This document shows positions 25,356 to 33,063 of a stretch of 64,000 nt of DNA, piece by piece. The notes beneath the pieces are model-generated. The model made no database searches. It saw nothing but the letters and a program-made list of their open reading frames with translations, and was not told the origin of the DNA. The stretch spans positions 62,001-126,000 of the forward strand of contig NZ_JACJVO010000025.1 in NCBI RefSeq assembly GCF_014212055.1, in the 5' to 3' direction. A program made the position numbers and the translations under genes. Each line of letters starts with the position of its first letter. Within the stretch, counting starts at the first letter, position 1. The DNA comes from Cohnella zeiphila. Its GTDB lineage: Bacteria; Bacillota; Bacilli; Paenibacillales; Paenibacillaceae.

Positions 25356-27135
25356 GAGGTTCCGCTGGAATTTGCGGTCCATGCGCTTCTGGGTCATGTT
25401 CGTTCTATTCGTGCTGATCGTCGTTCCGTTCCTGATGGTCGGTTATATCGCGCTGTCCAAATCGGAGAAGACGATCCGCCAGACGAACCTGGACGCCGTC
25501 GTCCTGACCGGGAAAAATCTGAACTACTACTTCCACTACGTTCAGAACGAGCAGGACAAGCTGATGGCCGGCGAAGACATGCAGCGGCTCATGAGCCGCG
25601 CCAAACAGCTGCAGACGGACGACGTCGCCTTCACGGACGAGCTGCTCTCCTATATCGACGGCGTCAACTACTCCAACCAATTGTTCAAAATCCGCGTGCT
25701 TCCGCTCGATCCGACCGTCATGCCGACGTACTTGGGGTCCGTGTACGGCATGACGAACGTGGGCGCCCAGGCGTGGTACCGGGACATCGTATCCACCGGA
25801 CGGTCGTACTGGAAGGTGTTCGAGCCTGCGGAGCTGCCGGGCGTCATCCTGGAACCGACGCTGAGCAGCGTCAAGAGACTGCACAGCCTCAAAACGTTCG
25901 AACCGCTCGGCGTGGTGGTCATGGACATCCGGCCCTCCGTCCTCGCCGACTTCATCTACCCGGTCAAACAGTTTCCCCATCAGAACCTTCTCCTGCTTAC
26001 CAAGGACAACCGGCTCGTCTATTCGGCCAGCGGCAAGTACGACGATTCGGTGCTGGAAGGAGGACTCCTCCGGGCGCTCGAGCATCCCGCGAGTTCGACG
26101 ACTTTGATCTATGGCGGACAAAAATCGCTGCTCAACGTCACGTCCCTGCTCGAAGGCGAGCTGAAGCTCGTCAGCCTTACGCCGGTCAGCGATCTGGACA
26201 ATCCCGTCTCCGTCTTGAGCCGGCTGAACTATACGTTTCTGCTGTTCTACTTTTTGCTGTCGATATCCCTGGCCGTCTATCTAACGGTGAAGTACACGAA
26301 CCCGATCTCCTCCCTCGTCCGGGAGATGAGGGCTCTCGTCCGCCACAGCTTCAGCGAAGCGGCCGTCACCGAATCGCGCTTCGCGTCCAGGCGCGACGAG
26401 ATCGGCTGGCTGTACCGGGGCATGTACAACATGATCGGGGAGATTCAGCGGCTGCTGAAGGAGACCAAGGAATCCGAGAAGCGCAAGAAGCAGCTCGAAT
26501 TCGAAGTGCTGAACTACCAGATCAACCCTCACTTCCTGTACAACACGCTGGAGACGATTCGCTGGAAAGCGGAAGCGCGCGGCGCCGGAGACATCGGGGA
26601 GATCGCCAGCTCGCTGGCCGCGCTGTTCCGGCTGACGCTGAACCGGGGCAAGGAGATGACGACGGTCCGCCGGGAGCTGGAGCTGCTGAAGTCTTATCTG
26701 AGCATCGAGAAGGCGCGTCAGGATGCGCCGATCCCGGTCACGTTCCGGGTGGAGGAGGAGATGCTGGACCTGCCGCTTATGCGCCTCATTCTGCAGCCGC
26801 TGGTCGAGAACGCGATCCGGCACGGGATCGCGGTCAAAGGAGACGAAGGCATAATTCTCGTTCAAGGCGGCCTCGAGGAGGGGAAGATCGTCTTCCGCAT
26901 TACCGACAACGGGCCCGGCATCCCCGAAGACATCCGGGAGCGCCTGCTGGACCCGGATGCGGCGTACCGGCGCGAACGGGAGGGCGGGCTCGGGCTGCTC
27001 AATGTCCATGAGCGGCTGCGGCATTACTTCGGCGAGCCTTACGGGCTTGAAGCGATCAGTGAGCGAGGCAGAGGAACGACGATCGTGCTGCGCCATCCGG
27101 TCCTTTCGGCGGAATGGACGGCGACGGAGGAATAG
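25348..27135 (+). CDS. system 1: sensor histidine kinase, YesM type
   Basis: A 595-residue membrane sensor kinase. It has a first transmembrane segment near 12-35 (FWVMFVLFVLIVVPFLMVGY), an extracellular dCache-like sensor of about 255 residues, a second transmembrane segment near 293-313, a HAMP linker (DEIGWLYRGMYNMIGEIQRL), a His_kinase domain with the H box YQINPHFLYNTLETI, and an ATPase domain with N box QPLVENAIRHGI and G boxes DNGPGIPED and GGLGLLNVHERL. All catalytic motifs look intact. The extracellular domain probably senses the sugar or a sugar-loaded binding protein (family knowledge). The start ATG 25348 lies within the end of the regulator gene with a modest site (AAGGGG). Confidence 0.93.
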   Translation: MSERFRWNLRSMRFWVMFVLFVLIVVPFLMVGYIALSKSEKTIRQTNLDAVVLTGKNLNYYFHYVQNEQDKLMAGEDMQRLMSRAKQLQTDDVAFTDELLSYIDGVNYSNQLFKIRVLPLDPTVMPTYLGSVYGMTNVGAQAWYRDIVSTGRSYWKVFEPAELPGVILEPTLSSVKRLHSLKTFEPLGVVVMDIRPSVLADFIYPVKQFPHQNLLLLTKDNRLVYSASGKYDDSVLEGGLLRALEHPASSTTLIYGGQKSLLNVTSLLEGELKLVSLTPVSDLDNPVSVLSRLNYTFLLFYFLLSISLAVYLTVKYTNPISSLVREMRALVRHSFSEAAVTESRFASRRDEIGWLYRGMYNMIGEIQRLLKETKESEKRKKQLEFEVLNYQINPHFLYNTLETIRWKAEARGAGDIGEIASSLAALFRLTLNRGKEMTTVRRELELLKSYLSIEKARQDAPIPVTFRVEEEMLDLPLMRLILQPLVENAIRHGIAVKGDEGIILVQGGLEEGKIVFRITDNGPGIPEDIRERLLDPDAAYRREREGGLGLLNVHERLRHYFGEPYGLEAISERGRGTTIVLRHPVLSAEWTATEE

Positions 27136-27163
27136 ACGCCGAATCTTCTTCAAGCTTTTACGG

Positions 27164-27196
27164 AAAAACGGTCTCCGCCGCGGAGGCCGTTTTTTC
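27164..27196 (+). terminator. Rho-independent terminator after system 1
   Basis: AAAACGGTCTCC pairs with GGAGGCCGTTTT (one G-T wobble) around GCCGC, and the 3' arm continues as T6. It separates the two-component genes from operon B. Confidence 0.87.
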
Positions 27197-27237
27197 GCTG
27201 CGCGCGCAAGAAGGCAAAGGATTAGATTCGTAACAGT

Positions 27238-27286
27238 AAACCTTAGACTTGTCTCGTATCTGGGCCGGCGGACCGGATGCTATGCT
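27238..27286 (+). promoter_or_regulatory. promoter region of operon B with conserved upstream block
   Basis: AAACCTTAGACTTGTCTC (27238-27255) lies 43 bp (start to start) before the extended -10 TGCTATGCT (-10 at 27281-27286). Block, distance and -10 match the promoter of system 1 at 23561-23608. No good -35 is present, which fits an activated promoter. Confidence 0.62.
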
Positions 27287-27309
27287 GGTTTGCGGGGAGG
27301 GAAGGGACG

Positions 27310-28206
27310 ATGCAAACGTTCAAGTCGCAAATGGCGCTTCAACTGATGATTTTGCCATGCATGCTGTTTCTGCTGATTTTCGCCTATGTTCCGATCGCCG
27401 GGAACGTGATCGCCTTTCAAGAGTTCAATCTGTCGGCCGGTTTTTTCCACAGCCGGTTCATCGGTTTGGCGAATTTCTCGGAGATGTTCGCGGATCCAAG
27501 CTTCTATATGGCGATGAAAAATACGGTTATTCTCAGCCTGCTGAACATGCTGATCGTCTTTCCGGCGCCGCTGCTGTTCGCGCTGATTATCAACGAAATT
27601 CCGTTCCTGCGGTTCAAGAAGCTGGTGCAGACGAGCAGCTACCTGCCGAATTTCATCTCGTTCGCGATGGTCGCCTCGATGTGGATTTTCCTGCTGGATC
27701 CGAAGGGAATGGTGAATCAGTCGCTGCTTCTGCTGCACCTGGTCAAGCATCCGATCGAATTCTGGACGGAGCCGGGGCTGTTCCGGCCGTTGTCCGTCGT
27801 GATCGGCATCTGGAAGGGAGTCGGCTGGGGGGCGATCATCTACCTGGCGGCGATCTCCGGCATTAATCCGGACCTGTACGAAGCGGCCAAGATGGACGGG
27901 GCGGGACGAATCAAACGAATCGTCCACATTACGCTGCCGAATCTGATCCCGCTGTTCTCGATTCTGTTCATTCTGAACATCGGGACACTGTTCAGCGGCA
28001 ACCTGGACCAGTCGGTGCTGCTCGGCAACTCCTTCAACAAGGAGACGTCGTACGTGATCGAATACTACTCCCTGCAGATGGGGCTGGAGCTTACCCGCTA
28101 TTCCTATGCGACCGCGGTCAGCTTTTTCCAATCGGTCATGGCCGTTCTGCTGGTTCTGATCGCGAACTGGTTCTCCGGCAAGGCGTCCGGCAACCGCCTA
28201 TTTTAA
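27310..28206 (+). CDS. importer B: ABC permease, LplB type
   Basis: Membrane subunit of carbohydrate importer B, 298 residues, first gene of operon B. Six transmembrane segments begin at LMILPCMLFLLIFAYVPIAG; the variant AGNVIAFQEFNLSAGF replaces the usual MYGIQIAFKDF. The EAA loop reads YEAAKMDGAGRIKRIVHITLP. GGGGAGGGAAGGG precedes ATG 27310; the frame is open from an upstream ATG at 27277, but that lies within the -10 and is not a likely start. In operon B the permeases precede the binding protein, the reverse of operon A. Confidence 0.92.
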   Translation: MQTFKSQMALQLMILPCMLFLLIFAYVPIAGNVIAFQEFNLSAGFFHSRFIGLANFSEMFADPSFYMAMKNTVILSLLNMLIVFPAPLLFALIINEIPFLRFKKLVQTSSYLPNFISFAMVASMWIFLLDPKGMVNQSLLLLHLVKHPIEFWTEPGLFRPLSVVIGIWKGVGWGAIIYLAAISGINPDLYEAAKMDGAGRIKRIVHITLPNLIPLFSILFILNIGTLFSGNLDQSVLLGNSFNKETSYVIEYYSLQMGLELTRYSYATAVSFFQSVMAVLLVLIANWFSGKASGNRLF

Positions 28207-28232
28207 TTCAAGCCGAACGGAGGGATTGTTTG

Positions 28233-29126
28233 ATGCACGCTCGCATCAGGCTGACGGCGGAGGACAAGGCCGTAAACGCGATTGTGATGATCGTGTCCGT
28301 CCTGGCGCTGCTGGCCACCTTTTATCCGATTTACTATCTGCTCATCTACTCGCTCAACGATCCGATCGACGCGGCGGGCGGCGGACTGTACTGGTACCCG
28401 CGAAAGTTCACTTTGGAAAACTTCGGCTACGTGTTCAAGAGCGATCAGCTGCTTCATTCGTTTCTCGTCACCGTTGCCCGCACTTTGCTCGGTACGGCCG
28501 CCGGCGTGCTGTTCACCGCAACCGCGGCATACGCGCTGTCGAAGGAGCGTCTGCGATTCCGCAAAGCTTACTCGATCATCGGCCTGATCACGATGTATTT
28601 CAGCGGCGGCCTCATTCCGAATTACTTGCTCTATCAGAAGCTGCAGCTGCTCAATACGTTCTGGGTGTACATTATCCCGGCGCTGTTCAGCATTTACAAC
28701 GCCTTGCTGTTCATGGCTTTCTTCCGGCAGATGCCGGCCGAGCTGGAGGAGTCGGCCAAGGTGGACGGCGCGGGAGATTTCTATATTTTCGCCCGGATCA
28801 TCCTGCCCCTCTCCAAGCCGGTGCTGGCGACCGTCGCCCTGTTCGTGGCCGTCAACCACTGGAACGACTGGTTCTCCTCGGCCTATTACGTATCGAACCA
28901 GAATCTGTGGACGATGCCGACGATCATCGTGCGGATGCTCTCGGACAACTCGATTATGGACAACATGAAGAATATGTCCCCGGGCATGCGGATGGACCCG
29001 CTGTCCACGCTCCAGGCGATCAAATACGCCACCTTGATCGTCACGATTCTGCCGATCACGATCGTCTACCCGTTCATTCAGAGATATTTCGTGCAGGGCA
29101 TGATGGTCGGCGCGATCAAGGCGTAG
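28233..29126 (+). CDS. importer B: ABC permease, LplC type
   Basis: Second membrane subunit of importer B, 297 residues, with FYPIYYLLIYSLNDP, GLITMYFSGGLIPNYLLYQK, the EAA loop EESAKVDGAGDFYIFARIIL (E-S for the usual E-A), and the C-terminal PFIQRYFVQGMMVGAIKA. Six transmembrane segments are apparent. ATG 28233 is 8 nt after GGAGGG (28219-28224), better than the TTG at 28230. A GC-rich inverted repeat in the 77-bp gap to the lipoprotein gene could adjust relative expression, since binding proteins are usually made in excess. Confidence 0.92.
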   Translation: MHARIRLTAEDKAVNAIVMIVSVLALLATFYPIYYLLIYSLNDPIDAAGGGLYWYPRKFTLENFGYVFKSDQLLHSFLVTVARTLLGTAAGVLFTATAAYALSKERLRFRKAYSIIGLITMYFSGGLIPNYLLYQKLQLLNTFWVYIIPALFSIYNALLFMAFFRQMPAELEESAKVDGAGDFYIFARIILPLSKPVLATVALFVAVNHWNDWFSSAYYVSNQNLWTMPTIIVRMLSDNSIMDNMKNMSPGMRMDPLSTLQAIKYATLIVTILPITIVYPFIQRYFVQGMMVGAIKA

Positions 29127-29203
29127 CGCCCGGGAACGGTATCGGAGGCTCGCGGGCCTTTTGATATATACTTTGAAAGGGATAAAGGGGAGGAAACGAA
29201 GCA

Positions 29204-30904
29204 ATGGGGAAAAAGACGAAGAGCTTGTCCGTCTTGTTGACGGTCTGCGCAGGGGCAGCCTTGCTCGCGGGGTGCTCGGGCAAGGGGAACGATGCGGCAG
29301 GCAGCGCCGGCAGCGCGTCGCAGCCGGCCGGATCGGCGGCGGCATCGTCGCCGGCGGAGACGGCGGGCGGCGACAACTCGCCGGTGACGCTGAGCCTTTA
29401 TTCGGACAGAGCTTGGTATAGCGACTGGACGGGACCGGGCGCCAAGCGGATCGAGCAGAAGACGGGCGTCTCCTTTACCGTCAAAAAGCCGGTTCAGGAC
29501 GACAGCGACGGCAAGGACATCGCGCTGATGATCGCGAGCAACAGCCTGCCGGACGTGATGGTGGTCGACGCGAACAACAAGATGCTTCAGCAATTGATCG
29601 ACGGCAATTACTTGTACTCCATGGATGAATTGATCGACAAGTACGCGCCCGACCTCCGCAGCATTCTAAACGAGCAATACGGGCCGGAGCTGCTGACGAA
29701 CTTCAAGGAGAAGGACGGCAAGACGTACAAGCTGATCTCCGGCTACCAGACGGAGAAATATTTGGACGAGGCGAAGAAGTATGCCGGGCTCGCACCGGTA
29801 TGGCTGCCGCAGCTCGTCGTCCGCAAGGATTATTACGACGAGATCGGCCGGCCGGACACCTCCACGCCCGAGAAGTTCTTGGACGCGCTTGAACAAATGG
29901 CCAAAAACCATCCCGACAAAATTCCTTACCTGGGAGACAAAAGCCAGCATACGGGAGATTTGAGCTGGTTCGCTCCCCAGTTCGGCATCGAACCCTATTA
30001 CTTGGACGGGAACGAAGTCAAGAACACCATCCACGATCCGAAGTGGAAGGAAATGCTCAAATTCGGCTACGAGATGGCCGGCAAGGGACTGCTGACGAAG
30101 GAATCGTTCGTCAACACGAACGACGTGACGGCCCAGAAGGTCGCGGCCGGCGATTCGATCGTCTGGGCGTACAACTCGACGGCGGAGGACGCCGCGCCGC
30201 CGAGAGACAATCCGAATACGAAGTTCGAGATGCTGCAGCCGTTCGAATCGTACATGTATCCGACGGTTCCGACCGGCTGGATGGCGCTCGTCATTCCGAA
30301 GAGCAACAAAAATCCGGAGCGCACGATGAAGCTGCTCGAATACGCGGCTTCCAAGGAAGGCCAGACCGACTTCTTTCTCGGCGTTCAAGGGAAGAGCGCG
30401 GACGACTTCCAAAGCTTGGCCGACGGCCCGCACTTCTACTACGACTCGTCGGTGCCGAACGACTACTTCCCGGAAGGCAAGCCGACGTATACGAAAAATT
30501 TCGGCGACGCGCTAAACAAGGATTGGAACGGAACGTGGAACCAGGTCGATTTCGGAGAGCACATCATGCTGATCGACAACTGGGCCATCGCCAACACGGT
30601 GCAGTGGAATCCGTCGGACGAGAAGCGGGCCGCTTACGACAAGCTGATGGCGCCCAAGATGAAGTTCTTCCCCGAGTTCAACTTCAAGATCGACAGCGCG
30701 AGCGACCTCGGCGTGATCGACGCGAAGCTCAAATCGTTGAAGGAAGATTACGTGACCAAGCTGGTGTTCGCAAGCTCCGACGCCAACTTCGAGTCGACGT
30801 TCAACAGCTTCGAGAAGATGGCCGATCAGCTCGGAGTCGCCAAGCTGGAGGCGGAATATACGCGGCAGTACGCGGAATTGAAGCAGAAGCTCGGCAATCC
30901 GTAA
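29204..30904 (+). CDS. importer B: sugar-binding lipoprotein (LipO-type)
   Basis: Extracellular binding lipoprotein of importer B, 566 residues. The signal peptide MGKKTKSLSVLLTVCAG leads to the lipobox LLAGC with cysteine at residue 24, then a Gly/Ala/Ser-rich linker to about residue 60. Family features include MIASNSLPDVMVVD, MDELIDKYAPDLRSI, the hinge region PVWLPQLVVRKDYYDEIGRP, and a C-terminal helical segment. The start has GGGGAGGAAACGAAGCAATG. It is followed after 27 bp by the GH101-like gene, so permeases, binding protein and two glycosidases share an operon. This links its ligand to the products of those enzymes, perhaps an oligosaccharide with alpha-Gal or alpha-GalNAc (inference). 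Confidence 0.92.
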   Translation: MGKKTKSLSVLLTVCAGAALLAGCSGKGNDAAGSAGSASQPAGSAAASSPAETAGGDNSPVTLSLYSDRAWYSDWTGPGAKRIEQKTGVSFTVKKPVQDDSDGKDIALMIASNSLPDVMVVDANNKMLQQLIDGNYLYSMDELIDKYAPDLRSILNEQYGPELLTNFKEKDGKTYKLISGYQTEKYLDEAKKYAGLAPVWLPQLVVRKDYYDEIGRPDTSTPEKFLDALEQMAKNHPDKIPYLGDKSQHTGDLSWFAPQFGIEPYYLDGNEVKNTIHDPKWKEMLKFGYEMAGKGLLTKESFVNTNDVTAQKVAAGDSIVWAYNSTAEDAAPPRDNPNTKFEMLQPFESYMYPTVPTGWMALVIPKSNKNPERTMKLLEYAASKEGQTDFFLGVQGKSADDFQSLADGPHFYYDSSVPNDYFPEGKPTYTKNFGDALNKDWNGTWNQVDFGEHIMLIDNWAIANTVQWNPSDEKRAAYDKLMAPKMKFFPEFNFKIDSASDLGVIDAKLKSLKEDYVTKLVFASSDANFESTFNSFEKMADQLGVAKLEAEYTRQYAELKQKLGNP

Positions 30905-30931
30905 GCGGCGCTGAGGGTTGGAGGAGAACGC

Positions 30932-32980
30932 ATGTACATGCTGGAAAATGAATCGCTGGCCGTTCGCTTGCGCGAATGGCCGGGCGTTCAAGATTATACG
31001 CACACACCGACGGATACGAAGATGCAGGGTTCCGGACCGGACGGCAGGCTGGCCGTAGACGGGACAACGACGGATTGGAGCGAGTGGGACATCGAATTTG
31101 CGATGTCCCCCGACCGGACGGCTGCGAATTACGGGCTGAGTCTGAGGCGCACGGGGCTGCAAATCGCCATGGATTACCGGCTGGAGCGGGCAGCGGTCGA
31201 ACTGACGGTCACGGTAATCGACGACCGTTCCGCCCCCTTGAACCGGTTGGATTGGATCGATCAGCCGCTGCTCTCGTGCGAGAATCCGGAATTCCGCTTT
31301 GAACGGACGGAGATTCGGCAGAAAAGCTGGAAGCTGATCCCGGGCGGCGGAAGAGGCTTGTACGACCGCAAACGGGTCGTCGACAAGATCGGCGACGCCG
31401 TTCCGGACCTGGCGGACGTCCCGACCATGCACGCCTGCGCGTTCGACGGGAAGCTGTGCTGCTTCGTGCAGACGAATTACCCGGTGCTTCCGCTGCTCAG
31501 CCGGTTGACCGAGGATCGGCGCTACCGCGGCCGGTCGGGCGGATTCGCCATCTCGCCGGGAACGTACCAATACCGGGTTCGCAACCGGACGATGGAGCCG
31601 CTGCGGCTGAGAACGGTGTTCCTGGAAGACCTCAACGGCGACGGGGCGGCGGACGAGTGCGATTACCACCTGTGGATGAACCGGCAGTTCCCGGATGCCG
31701 ATCCGTTGTACAAGGAAGCGGTCTGGTACCAGGTGTTCAACGCGGAGAAGGAGCGGGGCGTGCTGACCACCTTCAAGGAGACGCTCGAAATCATCCGTCA
31801 AATCCATAACGTCACGGGAGGCGTTCCCCAGATCGCCTATCTGATCGGCTGGCAGTTCGACGGTCACGATACGGGTTACCCTTCGCTGAACCGCATCAAT
31901 CCGAAGCTCGCCGAGCAGCCGGAGCGCGCGCGGGAGGAGCTGGAGGAGCTCGTCCGCCGCGCGCGGGACGAATACAACTGCATCGTCAGCTATCATATCA
32001 ATCTGGACGATGCGTACGTCGACTCGCCCGACTGGGATCCGGCGCTGCTGAGCCGCGATCCCGACGGCTCGCCGCGGCTTTGGCTCGATACCCCCAAGCA
32101 GCGGGCCTATCACCTCAACCATACCAAGGATGTCGAGAGCGGCCAGGTGTTCCGGCGAATCGACGAGTTCCTGCAAGCTGTGCCCGTATCGCGCACCGTT
32201 CAGGTGGACGCGCTGCGCAATACGAACGCCAGCTGGGAGCCGGACGGCGGCTATATCGGTCCGTTGGAGGAGCTGGTCTGCGGGATGAAGCCGATCCTGG
32301 CGTACTTCCGCGAGCGAGGCATCGACGTGTCGACGGAAGGGCAGAACGGCATGCCGATCGAGGACGCCGGCCTGTTCAGCGCTTACTGGCATTATTCGCC
32401 TTCCTTGATGTACCACGGGAAAATCGTCGGAGGCGGCAGCGTCGATCTGAACGCGGTCGTCTGGGGAAAAGGGGCGTCCTTCGATTCCGACATTCTTTAC
32501 CGGGGAGAACCGACCCGGCTGCTTGGGGAACAGTTCCTGGCGAACGACTTCGAATCCAAGTGGGAGCAGATCGTCGACATCCTCTATCTGGGCTCCTTGC
32601 TCTATCAGTTCTATCTATCCAGAGAAATGGTCGAGTGGCGGGAAGACGAGGAGCGCGTCTATATCCGTTACGCGGACGGGGCGACGGTGAACATCGGGAA
32701 GGCGACGGAGCGGCTCGACGTCCGTTGGGGACGGCTGACGATCGCCGACAACGAGGATCGCTTCATTCCGCTCGGGGATCGGGTCTATCTGTACAGCCGT
32801 CAAGGAAGCGACCGCGAATGGGCGCTTCCCGAAGAGTGGCAAGCCTGTGAATTCGCCGCTTATCGGATGTCCGGCGACGGCAAGAAGCGGCTGCGGGAAT
32901 ACCCGGCCGGCGCCGAATCGGTTCGGATTCGGCTGGAGCCCCGCGTTCCGGTGATTCTGGAAAAGAAAGAATTAGCTTGA
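30932..32980 (+). CDS. putative glycoside hydrolase, GH101-like (alpha-N-acetylgalactosaminidase superfamily)
   Basis: A 682-residue protein without signal peptide. An N-terminal beta domain (1-250) precedes a TIM-barrel-like region (about 260-520) and a C-terminal beta domain. The barrel resembles GH101/GH129 endo- or exo-alpha-N-acetylgalactosaminidases: candidate nucleophile D426 in TVQVDALRNTNASW and candidate acid/base E469 in DVSTEGQNGMPIED, followed by YWHYSPSLMYHGKIVGGG. The gene is co-transcribed with importer B and lies directly before a GH110 alpha-galactosidase, which supports a role on alpha-linked galactose or N-acetylgalactosamine. Because no secretion signal is present, it should act on imported oligosaccharides. 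The family call is by motif recognition only; a new GH-A-like family remains possible. ATG 30932 follows GGAGGAG. Confidence 0.6.
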   Translation: MYMLENESLAVRLREWPGVQDYTHTPTDTKMQGSGPDGRLAVDGTTTDWSEWDIEFAMSPDRTAANYGLSLRRTGLQIAMDYRLERAAVELTVTVIDDRSAPLNRLDWIDQPLLSCENPEFRFERTEIRQKSWKLIPGGGRGLYDRKRVVDKIGDAVPDLADVPTMHACAFDGKLCCFVQTNYPVLPLLSRLTEDRRYRGRSGGFAISPGTYQYRVRNRTMEPLRLRTVFLEDLNGDGAADECDYHLWMNRQFPDADPLYKEAVWYQVFNAEKERGVLTTFKETLEIIRQIHNVTGGVPQIAYLIGWQFDGHDTGYPSLNRINPKLAEQPERAREELEELVRRARDEYNCIVSYHINLDDAYVDSPDWDPALLSRDPDGSPRLWLDTPKQRAYHLNHTKDVESGQVFRRIDEFLQAVPVSRTVQVDALRNTNASWEPDGGYIGPLEELVCGMKPILAYFRERGIDVSTEGQNGMPIEDAGLFSAYWHYSPSLMYHGKIVGGGSVDLNAVVWGKGASFDSDILYRGEPTRLLGEQFLANDFESKWEQIVDILYLGSLLYQFYLSREMVEWREDEERVYIRYADGATVNIGKATERLDVRWGRLTIADNEDRFIPLGDRVYLYSRQGSDREWALPEEWQACEFAAYRMSGDGKKRLREYPAGAESVRIRLEPRVPVILEKKELA

Positions 32981-32986
32981 CTTATG

Positions 32987-33024
32987 GCCCGCCGTGCCCC
33001 GACGATGTTGCCGGGCCGGCGGGC
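32987..33024 (+). other. intercistronic GC-rich hairpin
   Basis: GCCCGCCG (32987-32994) pairs with CGGCGGGC (33017-33024). It lies between the GH101-like and GH110 genes and is followed by GTTTCT only, so it may be a weak terminator or an mRNA-processing or stability element. Confidence 0.4.
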
Positions 33025-33063
33025 GTTTCTATCGAGCGGGAATAAAAACGAGAAAGGTTGGCG

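Noticed and set aside
29127..29203. terminator between the second permease and the lipoprotein gene of importer B
   Set aside because: The inverted repeat is short and weak with only TTTT, and function needs the genes co-transcribed; I left it as a possible attenuator within the permease entry.
33058..33063. TTG 33058 as start of the GH110 gene
   Set aside because: It lies directly against GAAAGG; ATG 33064 has proper spacing.
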